In this document: in pieces, positions 13,850 through 20,000 of the stretch
Layout: each line of letters opens with the position of its first letter
Numbering within the stretch: the stretch's first letter is position 1
Source of the DNA: Symbiodinium natans
Taxonomy: Eukaryota > Sar > Dinophyceae > Suessiales > Symbiodiniaceae
DNA: 20,000 bases
Direction: 5' to 3'
Assembly (NCBI GenBank): GCA_905221605.1
Contig: CAJNDS010001613.1
Coordinates: 351,185-371,184, forward strand
Program-made: the position numbers and the translations under genes
Notes under the pieces: model-generated
Databases searched by the model: none
What the model was told of the DNA's origin: nothing
The model's input: only the letters and a program-made list of their open reading frames with translations

Positions 13850-14301
13850 TTCAGGAAAACTCCTTAGAGCCATGTAAATATTCAGCGCTTGCAGGGCGCC
13901 TGGCAGAATGCAGGCATAGGGGGCTTGCGTTGCCTTCAACTACCGAAGCCGCAGCTTCTGACCCCGCTGCACGGTTGCCTTCAACTCCCGCTGCATCTTC
14001 AACTGCTGAAGGCGCAACTCCTTCTGACCCCACTGCATGGTTGCCTTCTGACCCCGCTGCATTGTTGCCTTCAACTGCTGAAGGCCCAGCACCTTCTGGC
14101 CCCACTTCAGCCTTTCTTTTCTTGCCCCTCCCTCCGGGTCGCAGTAGTTTGCCCTTGCCTTTGCCTCTTCCTTTTTTCCATGTCCGTGCTGCTTTTGCTA
14201 AGGTTTTGGGGTGGGATCTAGCCCGTAGGCAAGAGTTGGAACATACACCTCCCAAGGACCTAAGTAGGGTGTTGAGGCGTCTAGTTTCGGGGCTGGCGTA
14301 G
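13850..14301 (+). CDS. minisatellite-containing open frame (strand uncertain)
   Basis: The plus frame is open from 13723 to a TAG at 14301, without an ATG start. It includes an imperfect 23-27-bp minisatellite (about 13930-14105, motif GCCTTCTGACCCCGCTGCAT), a leucine/proline stretch, and a normal-looking end: FAKVLGWDLARRQELEHTPP then KDLSRVLRRLVSGLA. The minus strand is open over nearly the same interval, giving a basic block (KKGRGKGKGK, GRGKKRKAE) and repeats of EGNxAAGSEG. Neither has clear third-position GC. One strand may encode a low-complexity protein; the plus C-terminal 35 residues are the most protein-like part. Confidence 0.3.
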
Positions 14302-14314
14302 CATGAAGCTGGGC

Positions 14315-14336
14315 GTTTAACCCTTTAGGGTTAAAC
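14315..14336. repeat. telomeric palindrome junction
   Basis: Perfect 10-bp arms GTTTAACCCT and AGGGTTAAAC around TT, followed directly by CCCTAAA units to about 14350. Confidence 0.85.
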
Positions 14337-14360
14337 CCTAAACCCTACAACCGAAACCCT

Positions 14361-14500
14361 GTACCTCGGGCCTAAGGTGCCAGATTTAAGGAAGTAGTCT
14401 GGTGCTACTAGGAGAGGGTGCATAGACAGGGTTCAGAGCATAAGATGCAGGATGTCTGGGGGCACCTTCCGCCCACCCCGTTCACCCCCCCCCCCCCCCT
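14361..14500. other. unique spacer ending in a C15 run
   Basis: It shares AAGGTGCCAG and GGGTTCAGAG.ATAAG blocks, in the same order and orientation, with 13213-13305. A run of 15 C occupies 14485-14499. No coding frame was called. Confidence 0.4.
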
Positions 14501-14589
14501 TTTAGGGTTTAGAGTTTAGGGTTTGGGGTTTAGGGTTTAGGGTTTAGGGTTTAGGGCTTAGGGCTCAGGGGTTTAGGGTTTAGGGCTTA
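14501..14589 (+). repeat. TTTAGGG tract
   Basis: About eleven units with GCTTAGGG and TTTGGGG variants. Confidence 0.93.
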
Positions 14590-14609
14590 GATCCGAAACG
14601 ACCACTGTA

Positions 14610-14957
14610 AACCCCCCCAACTCATGTAAGCAAGAACCGCAACCCCCAGGCCCCCTCACCCACCCTAAGTCCAAAGCCCATGCAAACACGAACCGCAACC
14701 CTGAACCCGTAACCCTGAAACTCCAAGCCCATGCAAGAACCAAAACCCTAAGCCCCACACCAAGAACCCTCAACCCTGAATAAACCCTGTACGAGGACCC
14801 TAAACCTGCCTCCTTAAAACCCGAAATCCTAGACCCCAAACACCCCAAAACTGACGACCCTAAACCCCAAACCCTAAACCCTAAACCCTAAACCCCTAAC
14901 CCCTAAACCCTAAACCCTAAACTCTAAGCCCTAAACCCCTAAACCCCAAACCCTAAA
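14610..14957 (-). repeat. 51-56-bp repeat units inside CCCTAAA-like DNA
   Basis: Three related units (14623, 14679, 14730) share CCCATGCAAGAACCGCAACCC-like sequence separated by CCCTAAA/CCCTGAA variants. From 14855 the tract becomes regular CCCTAAA/CCCCTAAA. The open minus frame is repeat translation. Confidence 0.8.
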
Positions 14958-15045
14958 CCACTTCAGGGAGGGCACAGTTCGGGCATCGGTCGCCAGAGTC
15001 CGCTGCACAGCCGCTGCTGCAGCAGCCCACCTACAGGTTCATTGC
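14958..15045. CDS. exon-like island, strand unresolved
   Basis: Plus reading: acceptor AACCACTTCAG, frame RAQFGHRSPESAAQPLLQQP, donor CCTACAG|GTTCAT, about 77 % GC3. Minus reading: after AACCTGTAG a frame GCCSSGCAADSGDRCPNCAL, with paired cysteines, then donor GAA|GTGGTT, about 75 % GC3. It is flanked by a C-rich tract and the longest G-rich array. Confidence 0.35.
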
Positions 15046-15063
15046 TTTTGGGGTGGAGGGTTG

Positions 15064-15328
15064 TTTAGGGTTTAGGGTTTAGGGTTTAGGGTTTAGGGTT
15101 TAGGGTTTAGGGTTTAGGGTTTAGGGTTTAGGGTTTAGGGTTTAGGGTTTAGGGTTTAGGGTTTAGGGTTTAGGGTTTAGGGTTTAGGGTTTAGGGTTAG
15201 GTTTAGGGTTTAGGGTTTAGGGTTTAGGGTTTAGGGTTTAGGGTTTAGGGTTTAGGGTTTAGGGTTTAGGGTTTAGGGTTTAGGGTTTAGGGTTTAGGGT
15301 TTAGGGTTTAGGGTTTAGGGTTTAGGGT
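15064..15328 (+). repeat. longest TTTAGGG array (about 38 units)
   Basis: Near-perfect except one shortened unit at about 15193 (GGGTTAGGTTTAGGG). Confidence 0.97.
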
Positions 15329-15640
15329 GAGGGTTTCCCTTAATGGAGGGCTTTGCGGTTTAGGGTTTTGGGGTGGAGGGCTTCCCTTTGTGGAGGGTGT
15401 GGTGGGGTTTAGGCTTTAGGGCTTAGAGCTCAGCGTTTTCCGCTATTCAGGGTTTAGGGTTTGTTCAGGGTGTTGGGGGATCTGGGGTTTGGGGGAACCC
15501 TAAACCCTAACCCTAAACCCTCAACCCTAACCCCTAAACCCTAAACCCGAAACCCTAAACCCTAAACCCCAAACCCTAACCCCGTTGGGCTTAGGGTTTG
15601 GCGTTGAGGGCTTGCTTTGTTTGGGCTTTTTGGTTTTGGG
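15329..15640. repeat. decayed G-rich tract, then CCCTAAA, then G-rich
   Basis: The degenerate G side carries a repeated GTGGAGGGCTT-like segment. It meets CCCTAAA units abruptly at about 15490-15497 (GGGGGAACCCTAAA), which continue to 15583. At 15584-15592 the orientation flips back. Confidence 0.85.
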
Positions 15641-15718
15641 CTCAGTGATTAGAATGTCCCCGGAAGGGTTCCGAATCGTGAGCAACCGATACCTTAACCT
15701 CTACAGATACATACCTTA

Positions 15719-15809
15719 ACACCCTGACCCTAAACCCTAAACGACGAGCCCGAAACCCTAAGCCCGAAACCCTAAACCCGAAACCCTAAACCCTAAACCC
15801 TAAACCCTC
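15719..15809 (-). repeat. CCCTAAA tract with CCCGAAA variants
   Basis: About twelve units, three or four of them CCCGAAA. Confidence 0.92.
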
Positions 15810-16158
15810 AAGGCCAGGATAAATAGAAATTGTATGTGATTCATTACGAGAAGCTCGTGCAATAACCCTTCATCCTTCACAGTGTAAAACAGAAGAGCGT
15901 GACTCTCAGGCGCCAACAGACTCAAAATGAGAAAAGTTCAAAAGATTCGGCCAGGGTCTCCAGGCCACCAAGCAAGCCCCGCAACAGAGCCACCACCCCC
16001 ACCCCCCAGCCCCCCCCCCCCCCCCCCCCCCCCGCCCCCTCAAAACCGGGGCACCATCTCCAGATTCGCAAGCTCCGCTCCGAACTCCGACTGGACTTCA
16101 ATCGGTGCGCAGAGCCTGGGGGGCAGAGGGGACGCCATGAACCCCTTGAGTTTGCGGG
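15810..16158 (+). other. spacer with proline-type open frames and C24 run
   Basis: An acceptor-like CCCTTCATCCTTCACAG at about 15882 is followed by two overlapping open plus frames that both cross a pure run of 24 C at 16010-16033 and so encode polyproline. One starts at an ATG at 15927 (MRKVQKIRPGSPGHQASPAT). The part after the C run (ISRFASSAPNSDWTSIGAQS in one frame) is unremarkable. Neither frame has defensible codon bias, and no gene is claimed. Confidence 0.3.
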
Positions 16159-16162
16159 GTTT

Positions 16163-16335
16163 TTAGGGTTTATGGTTTAGGGTTTAGGGTTTAGGGTCTA
16201 GGGTCTAGGGTCTAGGGTTTAGGGTTTAGGGTTTAGGGTTTAGGGTTTAGGGTTTAGGGTTTAGGGTTTAGGGTTTAGGGTTTAGGGTTTAGGGTTTAGG
16301 GTTTAGGGTTTAGGGTTTAGGGTTTAGGGTTTAGG
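16163..16335 (+). repeat. TTTAGGG array with TCTAGGG sub-block
   Basis: About 24 units; three consecutive TCTAGGG units at 16194-16214. Confidence 0.96.
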
Positions 16336-16484
16336 GGGCAGAGAGTTCGGGGTTTCGGGATGAAGGCTTACTACTATTTGCTTGAGAACCTCCCCAAAAA
16401 CAACAATCTTGAATGATCCCTATACTGCCCTCATAAGGAAGAATATTGATACTTTTGTTCTTTAGCAAACAGCTGCCTAGGCCC
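16336..16484. other. unique AT-richer spacer
   Basis: No feature supported beyond ordinary sequence. Confidence 0.35.
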
Positions 16485-16800
16485 TTGCCTAAACCCTAAA
16501 ACTTCGAAGGCCTAAACACCCTAAAGACCAGGGGTTCAGGTGCAGCGAAGCTCCAAACTCGCAAACCCCTAAACTCCAAGCTCGCTAAACAAAACCCTCT
16601 AGACCCCTTATGCAAAACCCTGCGACCTTGCATAAGCCCCATATTCAGCCGCTTAACACCCCTTTGAACCCCTCAAAGCCTCCTAAAACCCTCAACCCTA
16701 AGGGTTTAGGGTTTAGGGTTTGCGGTTTAGGGCTTAAGGTTTAAGGTTTAAGGTTTAAGGTTTAGGGTTTAGGGGTTAGGGGTTAGGGTTTAACCCTAAG
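16485..16800. repeat. decayed C-rich to G-rich to C-rich junction region
   Basis: Loose CCCTAAA/AAACTCC variants to about 16695, an abrupt switch (CCCTAAGGGTTTAGGG) to G-rich with five TTTAAGG units, then the head-to-head junction GGGTTTAACCC at 16786-16796. Confidence 0.85.
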
Positions 16801-16808
16801 CCCTGAAC

Positions 16809-16911
16809 CTGTTAAAGTTATAAAGCCCCAGCGTCTCCAAGGTCGCGCCGCCCTGGCCCCGCAAGCGCACGCGCGAGCGCAGCCGGAGGCCCTCTGCCAG
16901 GCGGTAGGTGC
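16809..16911 (-). CDS. candidate exon, strongest beta-helix-like peptide
   Basis: Acceptor CGCTAAACCCCAG and donor TTTAACAG|GTTCAG bound a 103-base island. The frame reads TYRLAEGLRLRSRVRLRGQG then GATLETLGLYNFN. Of the 28 codons up to TLG, 27 end in G or C by hand count. GTYRLAEGLRLRSRVRLRGQGGATLE is the classic entry of right-handed parallel beta-helix proteins (a strand, a basic ladder, then LrGqG-gatL). It would follow, in gene order on the minus strand, the 19.7 kb island. The plus strand frame (RLQGRAALAPQ..., donor GCG|GTAGGT) is the alternative but has lower bias. Confidence 0.6.
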
Positions 16912-16918
16912 CTGGGGT

Positions 16919-17043
16919 TTAGCGTTTAGGGATTAGGGTTTGGGGTTAGGGCTTAGGGCTTAGGGCTTAGGGCTTAGGGTTTAGGGTTTAGGGTTTAGGG
17001 TTTAGGGTTTAGGGTTTAAGGTTTAGGGTTTAGGGTTTAGGGT
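16919..17043 (+). repeat. TTTAGGG tract with GCTTAGGG block
   Basis: About seventeen units. Confidence 0.94.
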
Positions 17044-17267
17044 GCAGCAGTGGTCAGCTGTACGCAATTGTGTGCAGACATGCCCACCCCAAGACCACCC
17101 AAACACTACTCAAAACGAGCCAAACCAGAGCCAGCCAAACCAAAGCCAGCCCACCTCCAAACACTTCTGCACTCAAGCCTGTGCTTCGGACTAACATCTA
17201 GCACGCTTCCTTATGTCATGGAGCTTGATGCCTTGTTGCAAGGTGACATCTGAGAAGATGCTTTGGA
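17044..17267 (+). other. unique spacer with short open frame
   Basis: A plus frame to a TGA at 17253 contains a lysine/proline repeat (RAKPEPAKPKPA). No ATG start lies at its head, and the first internal ATG is at about 17080. No family was recognised. Confidence 0.25.
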
Positions 17268-17813
17268 AAAGATGTTAGATTTCGAGCTTTCGAGAGAGAA
17301 GATTAGGTTTGCATTGGGAGACGTTTTCACCGGAGGGCCTTCTCATTGTGCCAGTCTCGACGTCGGGGTATCAAGGCTGCATGGCGAAAGGCTTGTTGCT
17401 ATAAACACGCCTTGTGAAAGTCATGTCTAGAAGCTTGCGAGAGCCAAATTAGCGTTTGCGTTGGGGGGTGTCTTCGGCCGGAGGGCCTTCTCATTGTTTC
17501 TATTCTCGACGTCGGGATGTCACTGTGTTACTATAAACTATAAACAGGCTTTGTCAAAGTCATGTCTAGAAGCTCACCAGAGCCAAATCAGCGTTTGCGT
17601 TGGGGGGTGTCTTCGGCCGGAGGGCCTTCTCATTGTTTTTTCTTCTCTATGCCGGAGCGTAAAGGCTGCATGGCGAAAGACCCCTTGCTAGAAAGATCTA
17701 GAAGCTTGCAAGAGCCAAATCAGCGTTTGCGTTGGGGGGCGTCTTCGGCCGGAGGGCCTTCTCATTGTTTTGTAAGGCTACATGGCGACAGACCGCCTTG
17801 CGAAGGACATCAA
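17268..17813 (+). repeat. four-copy 130-148-bp tandem repeat
   Basis: Copies start near 17268, 17416, 17556 and 17691. The CGGAGGGCCTTCTCATTG block recurs at 17331, 17479, 17618 and 17750 (spacings 148, 139, 132). Copies 2-4 share a core of about 59 bp (AGAGCCAAATCAGCGTTTGC through GGCCGGAGGGCC to CATTGTTT) with only one or two differences, while flanking parts of each unit have diverged strongly. Copy 1 is the most decayed. Confidence 0.93.
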
Positions 17814-17816
17814 TGA
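17562..17816 (+). CDS. ATG-started frame of repeated peptide
   Basis: 84 codons spanning repeat copies 3 and 4 in one frame. The peptide SRSSPEPNQRLRWGVSSAGG then PSHCF returns 43 residues later as SRSLQEPNQRLRWGASSAGG then PSHCF. Copy 2 in the same relative frame is stopped by a TAG after SRSLREPN. The minus strand of each core also opens an ATG frame beginning MRRPSGRRHPPTQTLIWL in copies 2 and 3 (with one residue change in copy 4), so coding on either strand is unproven. Confidence 0.3.
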   Translation: MSRSSPEPNQRLRWGVSSAGGPSHCFFFSMPERKGCMAKDPLLERSRSLQEPNQRLRWGASSAGGPSHCFVRLHGDRPPCEGHQ

Positions 17817-18069
17817 AGCCTTCAGCCCAGATCTTTGCAGCCTCAGCAGTCTCTGGGCCTCCTCCAGGACCCTTTCAGGGGCCTCCCGTTTTTTAGCAGC
17901 TCCTGGCGGAGCTGCCGAAAAGGCCCCTGGTCCAGCAAAGAAGGCTGCAGTCGGGACAGTGTCCAGAAGATCCAAGAAGGCCTCCAACGGGGGCCCGGGC
18001 CAGGGTTCGGGCAGGCCTTCCGAGCGCAGGATCGGGTTTAGGGTGATACATAAACAGTCACTGAGCTAG
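17782..18069 (+). CDS. small ATG-started ORF, hypothetical
   Basis: 95 codons from an ATG with G at +4, overlapping the end of the previous frame and starting within repeat copy 4 (the ATGGCGA.AG motif is part of the repeat). It reads DRLAKDINEAFSPDLCSLSS and then an alanine/lysine-rich part (APGPAKKAAVGTVSRRSKKA) like a low-complexity tail, and ends in degenerate repeat. About two thirds of third positions are G or C. The minus strand is open too. No family was recognised. Confidence 0.28.
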   Translation: MATDRLAKDINEAFSPDLCSLSSLWASSRTLSGASRFLAAPGGAAEKAPGPAKKAAVGTVSRRSKKASNGGPGQGSGRPSERRIGFRVIHKQSLS

Positions 18070-18078
18070 GCGACTGCA

Positions 18079-18180
18079 GGGTTTAGGGTTTAGGGTTAAG
18101 GGTTTAGGGTTTAGGGTTTAGGGTTTAGGGTTTAGGGTTCAAGATTTAGGGTTTATGGTTTGCTGTGATAGGGTGAAGGT
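18079..18180 (+). repeat. TTTAGGG tract
   Basis: About nine units, then decay. Confidence 0.9.
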
Positions 18181-18199
18181 TAGGATGCAGCAGAGGCTC

Positions 18200-18345
18200 G
18201 AATGCCTCGTCAGGCGCGAAGAGGAGCTTTGGCCCGATCGTGGAGGGCCATTTAACACCGTCCGAGGCGGCAAAGCCACCCAAACCTAATCCTTTTAGGG
18301 TTTAGGCCGAAACTCATGACAATCGCTCAAACAAACCTTTCCGTC
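18200..18345 (-). repeat. dispersed repeat family, inverted copy C
   Basis: Read on the minus strand it follows copies A and B in order: GGTGACGGAAA, TGAGTTTCGGCCTAAACCCT, AAAAGGATTAGGTTTGGGTG, CCTCGGACGG, AAATGGCCCTCCACGATCGG and GCCAAAGCT. It lacks the 27-bp duplication of copy B. Confidence 0.75.
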
Positions 18346-18665
18346 ACCGATGGCCACTTTCAGCCAAGAGAAAGGTTTGAGGCCAGGTCCCGGCTGTTTG
18401 TACGGGTTACAGAAAAGGAGAGGTTTTGGACCAGACAAACGCGGGGGGCCAGGAAGAGGCCAGGAAGGGCAAGGGAGGGGGGCCAGGCAGTCCAGCGAGG
18501 CAGGGGAGGGCGGTCAGGGCGGAGCCTGGGCTGCGGCGAGGGGGTCCCTTGGGCTGGGGCGCTTCAAAGCATCAGGTCCCGACAAGAACGGTACCGGCGA
18601 ACGACCTGGGTCGGCTTGCGCCATCGCCACCCCCCAGCATAGCGGGCGGCCTAGTGGGTTTTAGA
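18346..18665. repeat. right part of the inverted segmental duplicate
   Basis: It contains the 25-base block (18602-18626) shared, inverted, with 4314-4338. Distance from that block to the GGTGACGG start of the repeat copy is about 260-270 bp in both places. On the minus strand an ATG frame from about 18621 reads MAQADPGRSPVPFLSGPDAL and ends in a TGA after about 36 codons. Internal GGCCAGGAAG-type short repeats lie at 18447-18490. Plus frames here are arginine/glycine-rich and follow composition. Confidence 0.5.
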
Positions 18666-18739
18666 GGGCGGAGGGGTGGAGGGTCTGGGTTAGGGATTTT
18701 GCGGGTTGAGGGTCTGCTGAGGTTTCGGGGTCTCTGGCT

Positions 18740-18985
18740 ATGGCAGCTTCGGAGAGTACCGTCAAACAGCTCGGAAGCTTGTCTTTTTGGGCTTTCAGGG
18801 TTTACAGGGAGAGGGCTTGTAGGGTTTGTGGGTTTCTAGGTCTAAAGGGTCTCGGAATTGTAGGATTTGAGGCTTTGGGGGAGTACAGTTTCCAGTTTGG
18901 AGGGGTGCGGTGGCCTCGTAAGATGGGCAACTTTGTTTTTGAGGTGTGCTCCTGCCAAAGTTCCATCAACCTTCGGGCGGCTTAA
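18740..18985 (+). CDS. small ATG-started ORF, hypothetical
   Basis: 81 codons from MAASESTVKQLGSLSFWAFR to RKMGNFVFEVCSCQSSINLR. The middle reads through degenerate GGTTT/AGGG sequence (RVCGFLGLKGLGIVGF) and is suspect; both ends look like normal protein. No splice sites were assigned. Confidence 0.22.
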   Translation: MAASESTVKQLGSLSFWAFRVYRERACRVCGFLGLKGLGIVGFEALGEYSFQFGGVRWPRKMGNFVFEVCSCQSSINLRAA

Positions 18986-19036
18986 GCTGCAGGGCTTAGG
19001 GCCCTTGGTAAACCTTCAGAGCCCTTGTCGACCTGA

Positions 19037-19202
19037 TATGAACGAATGAGTGAAGGAATGAATGAACGCACGAATGAACGAATGAATTAGCGAGTGAGTG
19101 AACGAATGAGTGCATCAACCAATTGATCAATGAATGAATGTATGAATGGATGGATGGATGAATGGATCAGTGGATGAGTGGATGAGTGGATGAGCGGATG
19201 AC
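19037..19202 (+). repeat. degenerate GAAT/GGAT tetranucleotide repeat
   Basis: About 40 units of GAATGAAC/GAATGAGT-type sequence drifting to GGATGAGT at the right end. Confidence 0.92.
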
Positions 19203-19223
19203 ACCTAGACGGTGTTGGGAATC

Positions 19224-19430
19224 TGAGAGCTTCAGCCCAACCTTCCGGTGCGTCAACCCCAAATCCTCATCATAAGCCTCAAGGGGCCCGAACTCATCGT
19301 ATCTTCTGCATATGAAGATCCTGCAACGACAGCTGCTGTGTTTGCCTGCGTTCTCTTGGAGCACGGAGGCAAACACAAGACACGGTCATATAAATCTTCC
19401 CGGGGCCGGGCCCAAAGCCGGCGAGGGTAG
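19224..19430 (+). CDS. coding-like open frame, partial
   Basis: A plus frame without ATG, ending in TAG: LQPNLPVRQPQILIISLKGP, ELIVSSAYEDPATTAAVFAC, VLLEHGGKHKTR. It reads like ordinary alpha/beta protein and not like repeat translation. The minus strand over the same stretch also has an open frame. No family was identified; it may be an exon or a gene remnant. Confidence 0.3.
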
Positions 19431-19482
19431 CATCATGAGCATCATGAGCATCATGAGCATCATGAGCATCATGAGCATCATC
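19429..19482 (+). repeat. AGCATCATG nine-base tandem repeat
   Basis: Five perfect copies plus one ending in C. The period is a multiple of three; the frame would encode repeating S-I-M on the plus strand or M-L-M on the minus strand. Confidence 0.97.
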
Positions 19483-19572
19483 GGAGTCTTGGAGTCCTCC
19501 CGAGCCCTGGCCCAGGGTAGCATCGCCTGGTCACATGTGCGCATTGATCGTGCTCAGGGGGTAGGAATCCCC

Positions 19573-19625
19573 CCTAAACCCTAAACCCTAAACCGTAAAC
19601 CCTAAACCCTAACCCCTAAACCCTT
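19573..19625 (-). repeat. CCCTAAA tract
   Basis: About seven units. It gives the GTTTAG donor for the exon candidate beside it. Confidence 0.93.
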
Positions 19626-19726
19626 GCAGCGGCGCTGCCGGACGTGATGATGACTTCTGCCGGAGACATGGCCAGGGCCTCTTGGATGCTGGTCGCATCA
19701 TGAGGCACCATGACCTCGGATGGCAG
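19622..19726 (-). CDS. candidate exon, beta-helix entry-like peptide
   Basis: Minus frame PSEVMVPHDATSIQEALAMS then PAEVIITSGSAAA, ending at GCAAGG|GTTTAG where the repeat begins. VPHDATSIQEALAMSPAEVIIT closely follows the pattern of the first segment of pectin-lyase-fold / PbH1 proteins (V-P-x-D-x-x-[ST]-I-Q-E-A-L ... V-I). Possible acceptor: GCTGCCATCCGAG at 19715. About 69 % of third positions are G or C. The plus strand frame (ALPDVMMTSAGDMARASWML, after TAAACCCTTGCAG) is a credible alternative, so strand is supported mainly by family resemblance and by the 16.9 kb island. Confidence 0.5.
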
Positions 19727-19740
19727 CCCCCAGGGTTTAG

Positions 19741-19830
19741 AGCGGTTTAGGGTTTTGGGTTTAGGGTTTAGGGTTTAGGGTTTAGGGTTTAGGGTTTACC
19801 CGAAACCGAACCTTGAACCCTGGACCTCTA
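19741..19830. repeat. TTTAGGG tract with abrupt flip
   Basis: About eight G-rich units meet C-rich CCCGAAA-type sequence at GGGTTTACCC (about 19793-19802). Confidence 0.88.
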
Positions 19831-19921
19831 TTGCCAGGTGTTGGGGCTAGAGGGCTGCAGTGTTGGCGGCCGTTCTGTCCTTTGTGGATCCTGGCACCAC
19901 TGTCGTATTTGGGGGCCTCAA

Positions 19922-20000
19922 CCCTTGAGACCCTAAACCCTTGAGCCCCTAAACCCTTGAGCCCCTAAACCCTTGAGACCCTAAACCCTTGAGACCCTAA
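19922..20000 (-). repeat. 16-bp higher-order telomeric repeat
   Basis: Five tandem 16-base units, CCCTTGAG plus MCCCTAAA, starting at 19922, 19938, 19954, 19970 and 19986 and cut by the window end. The middle base alternates A, C, C, A, A between units. Confidence 0.95.

Noticed and set aside
934-15328. CRISPR-like repeat/spacer arrays
   Set aside because: Repeat tracts vary in length and orientation, and spacers are 30-500 bp; this is a eukaryotic repeat landscape.
1-20000. The window as a chromosome end (true telomere)
   Set aside because: Repeat orientation flips dozens of times, arrays are short (mostly under 270 bp) and variant-rich, and unique DNA continues throughout. These are interstitial telomere-type repeats.
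1-20000. Dinoflagellate spliced-leader sequence or SL RNA gene
   Set aside because: I looked for the GTAGCCATTTTGGCTCAAG motif on both strands and did not see it.

Overview
The window looks like eukaryotic nuclear DNA. It is dominated by short-to-long tracts of the seven-base telomere-type repeat TTTAGGG / CCCTAAA, which alternate in orientation more than forty times. Such repeats are the telomere unit of plants, many green algae, dinoflagellates and chromerids. The GC-rich, high-GC3 coding-like islands, the abundance of introns and the absence of any recognisable plant gene or transposon favour a microalga (dinoflagellate or chromerid-like), but the sequence does not settle the taxon. There is no ribosome-binding-site pattern, operon, tRNA, rRNA or CRISPR.

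Layout. From 1 to 5170, repeat tracts alternate with 50-150 bp GC-rich islands, plus an AT-rich island (3000-3430) and two copies of a dispersed repeat (about 4005-4131 and 4600-4766). From 5169 to 5700 there is an 86-base A run inside a diverged 33-bp repeat, followed by a GATATATA microsatellite. From 5700 to 12230 the tracts and islands continue and carry the best exon candidates. From 12230 to 13060 there are decayed repeats with 8- and 9-bp periods. From 13206 to 14320 there is a composite region with direct repeats, an inverted repeat and a minisatellite that is open on both strands. From 14500 to 17040 the longest repeat tracts and several exon-like islands occur. From 17044 to 19570 is the largest stretch almost free of telomeric repeat, with a four-copy tandem repeat, an inverted duplicate of the 4.3-4.8 kb region and several small ORFs. 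The window ends in a 16-bp higher-order repeat.

Main interpretation (inference). Many islands behave like short exons of 60-110 bp on the minus strand: one frame is open, third-position GC is high (75-96 % by hand count), and AG acceptors and GT donors sit at the edges where the telomeric tracts begin. Several islands (19.7, 16.9, 12.0, 11.1, 7.4 and 0.2 kb) translate to right-handed parallel beta-helix-like peptides. The proposal is one or more minus-strand genes whose introns are built largely from telomere-type repeats, often with a G-rich arm after the donor and a C-rich arm before the acceptor. Such arms could pair in the pre-mRNA. At least one exon-like island (6314-6376) points the other way. 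A coding-like 3' end with a TGA lies at 9789-10051 and contains an apparent one-base frame break. Exon calls are individually weak because short GC-rich DNA is often open in several frames; the repeated pattern is the evidence.
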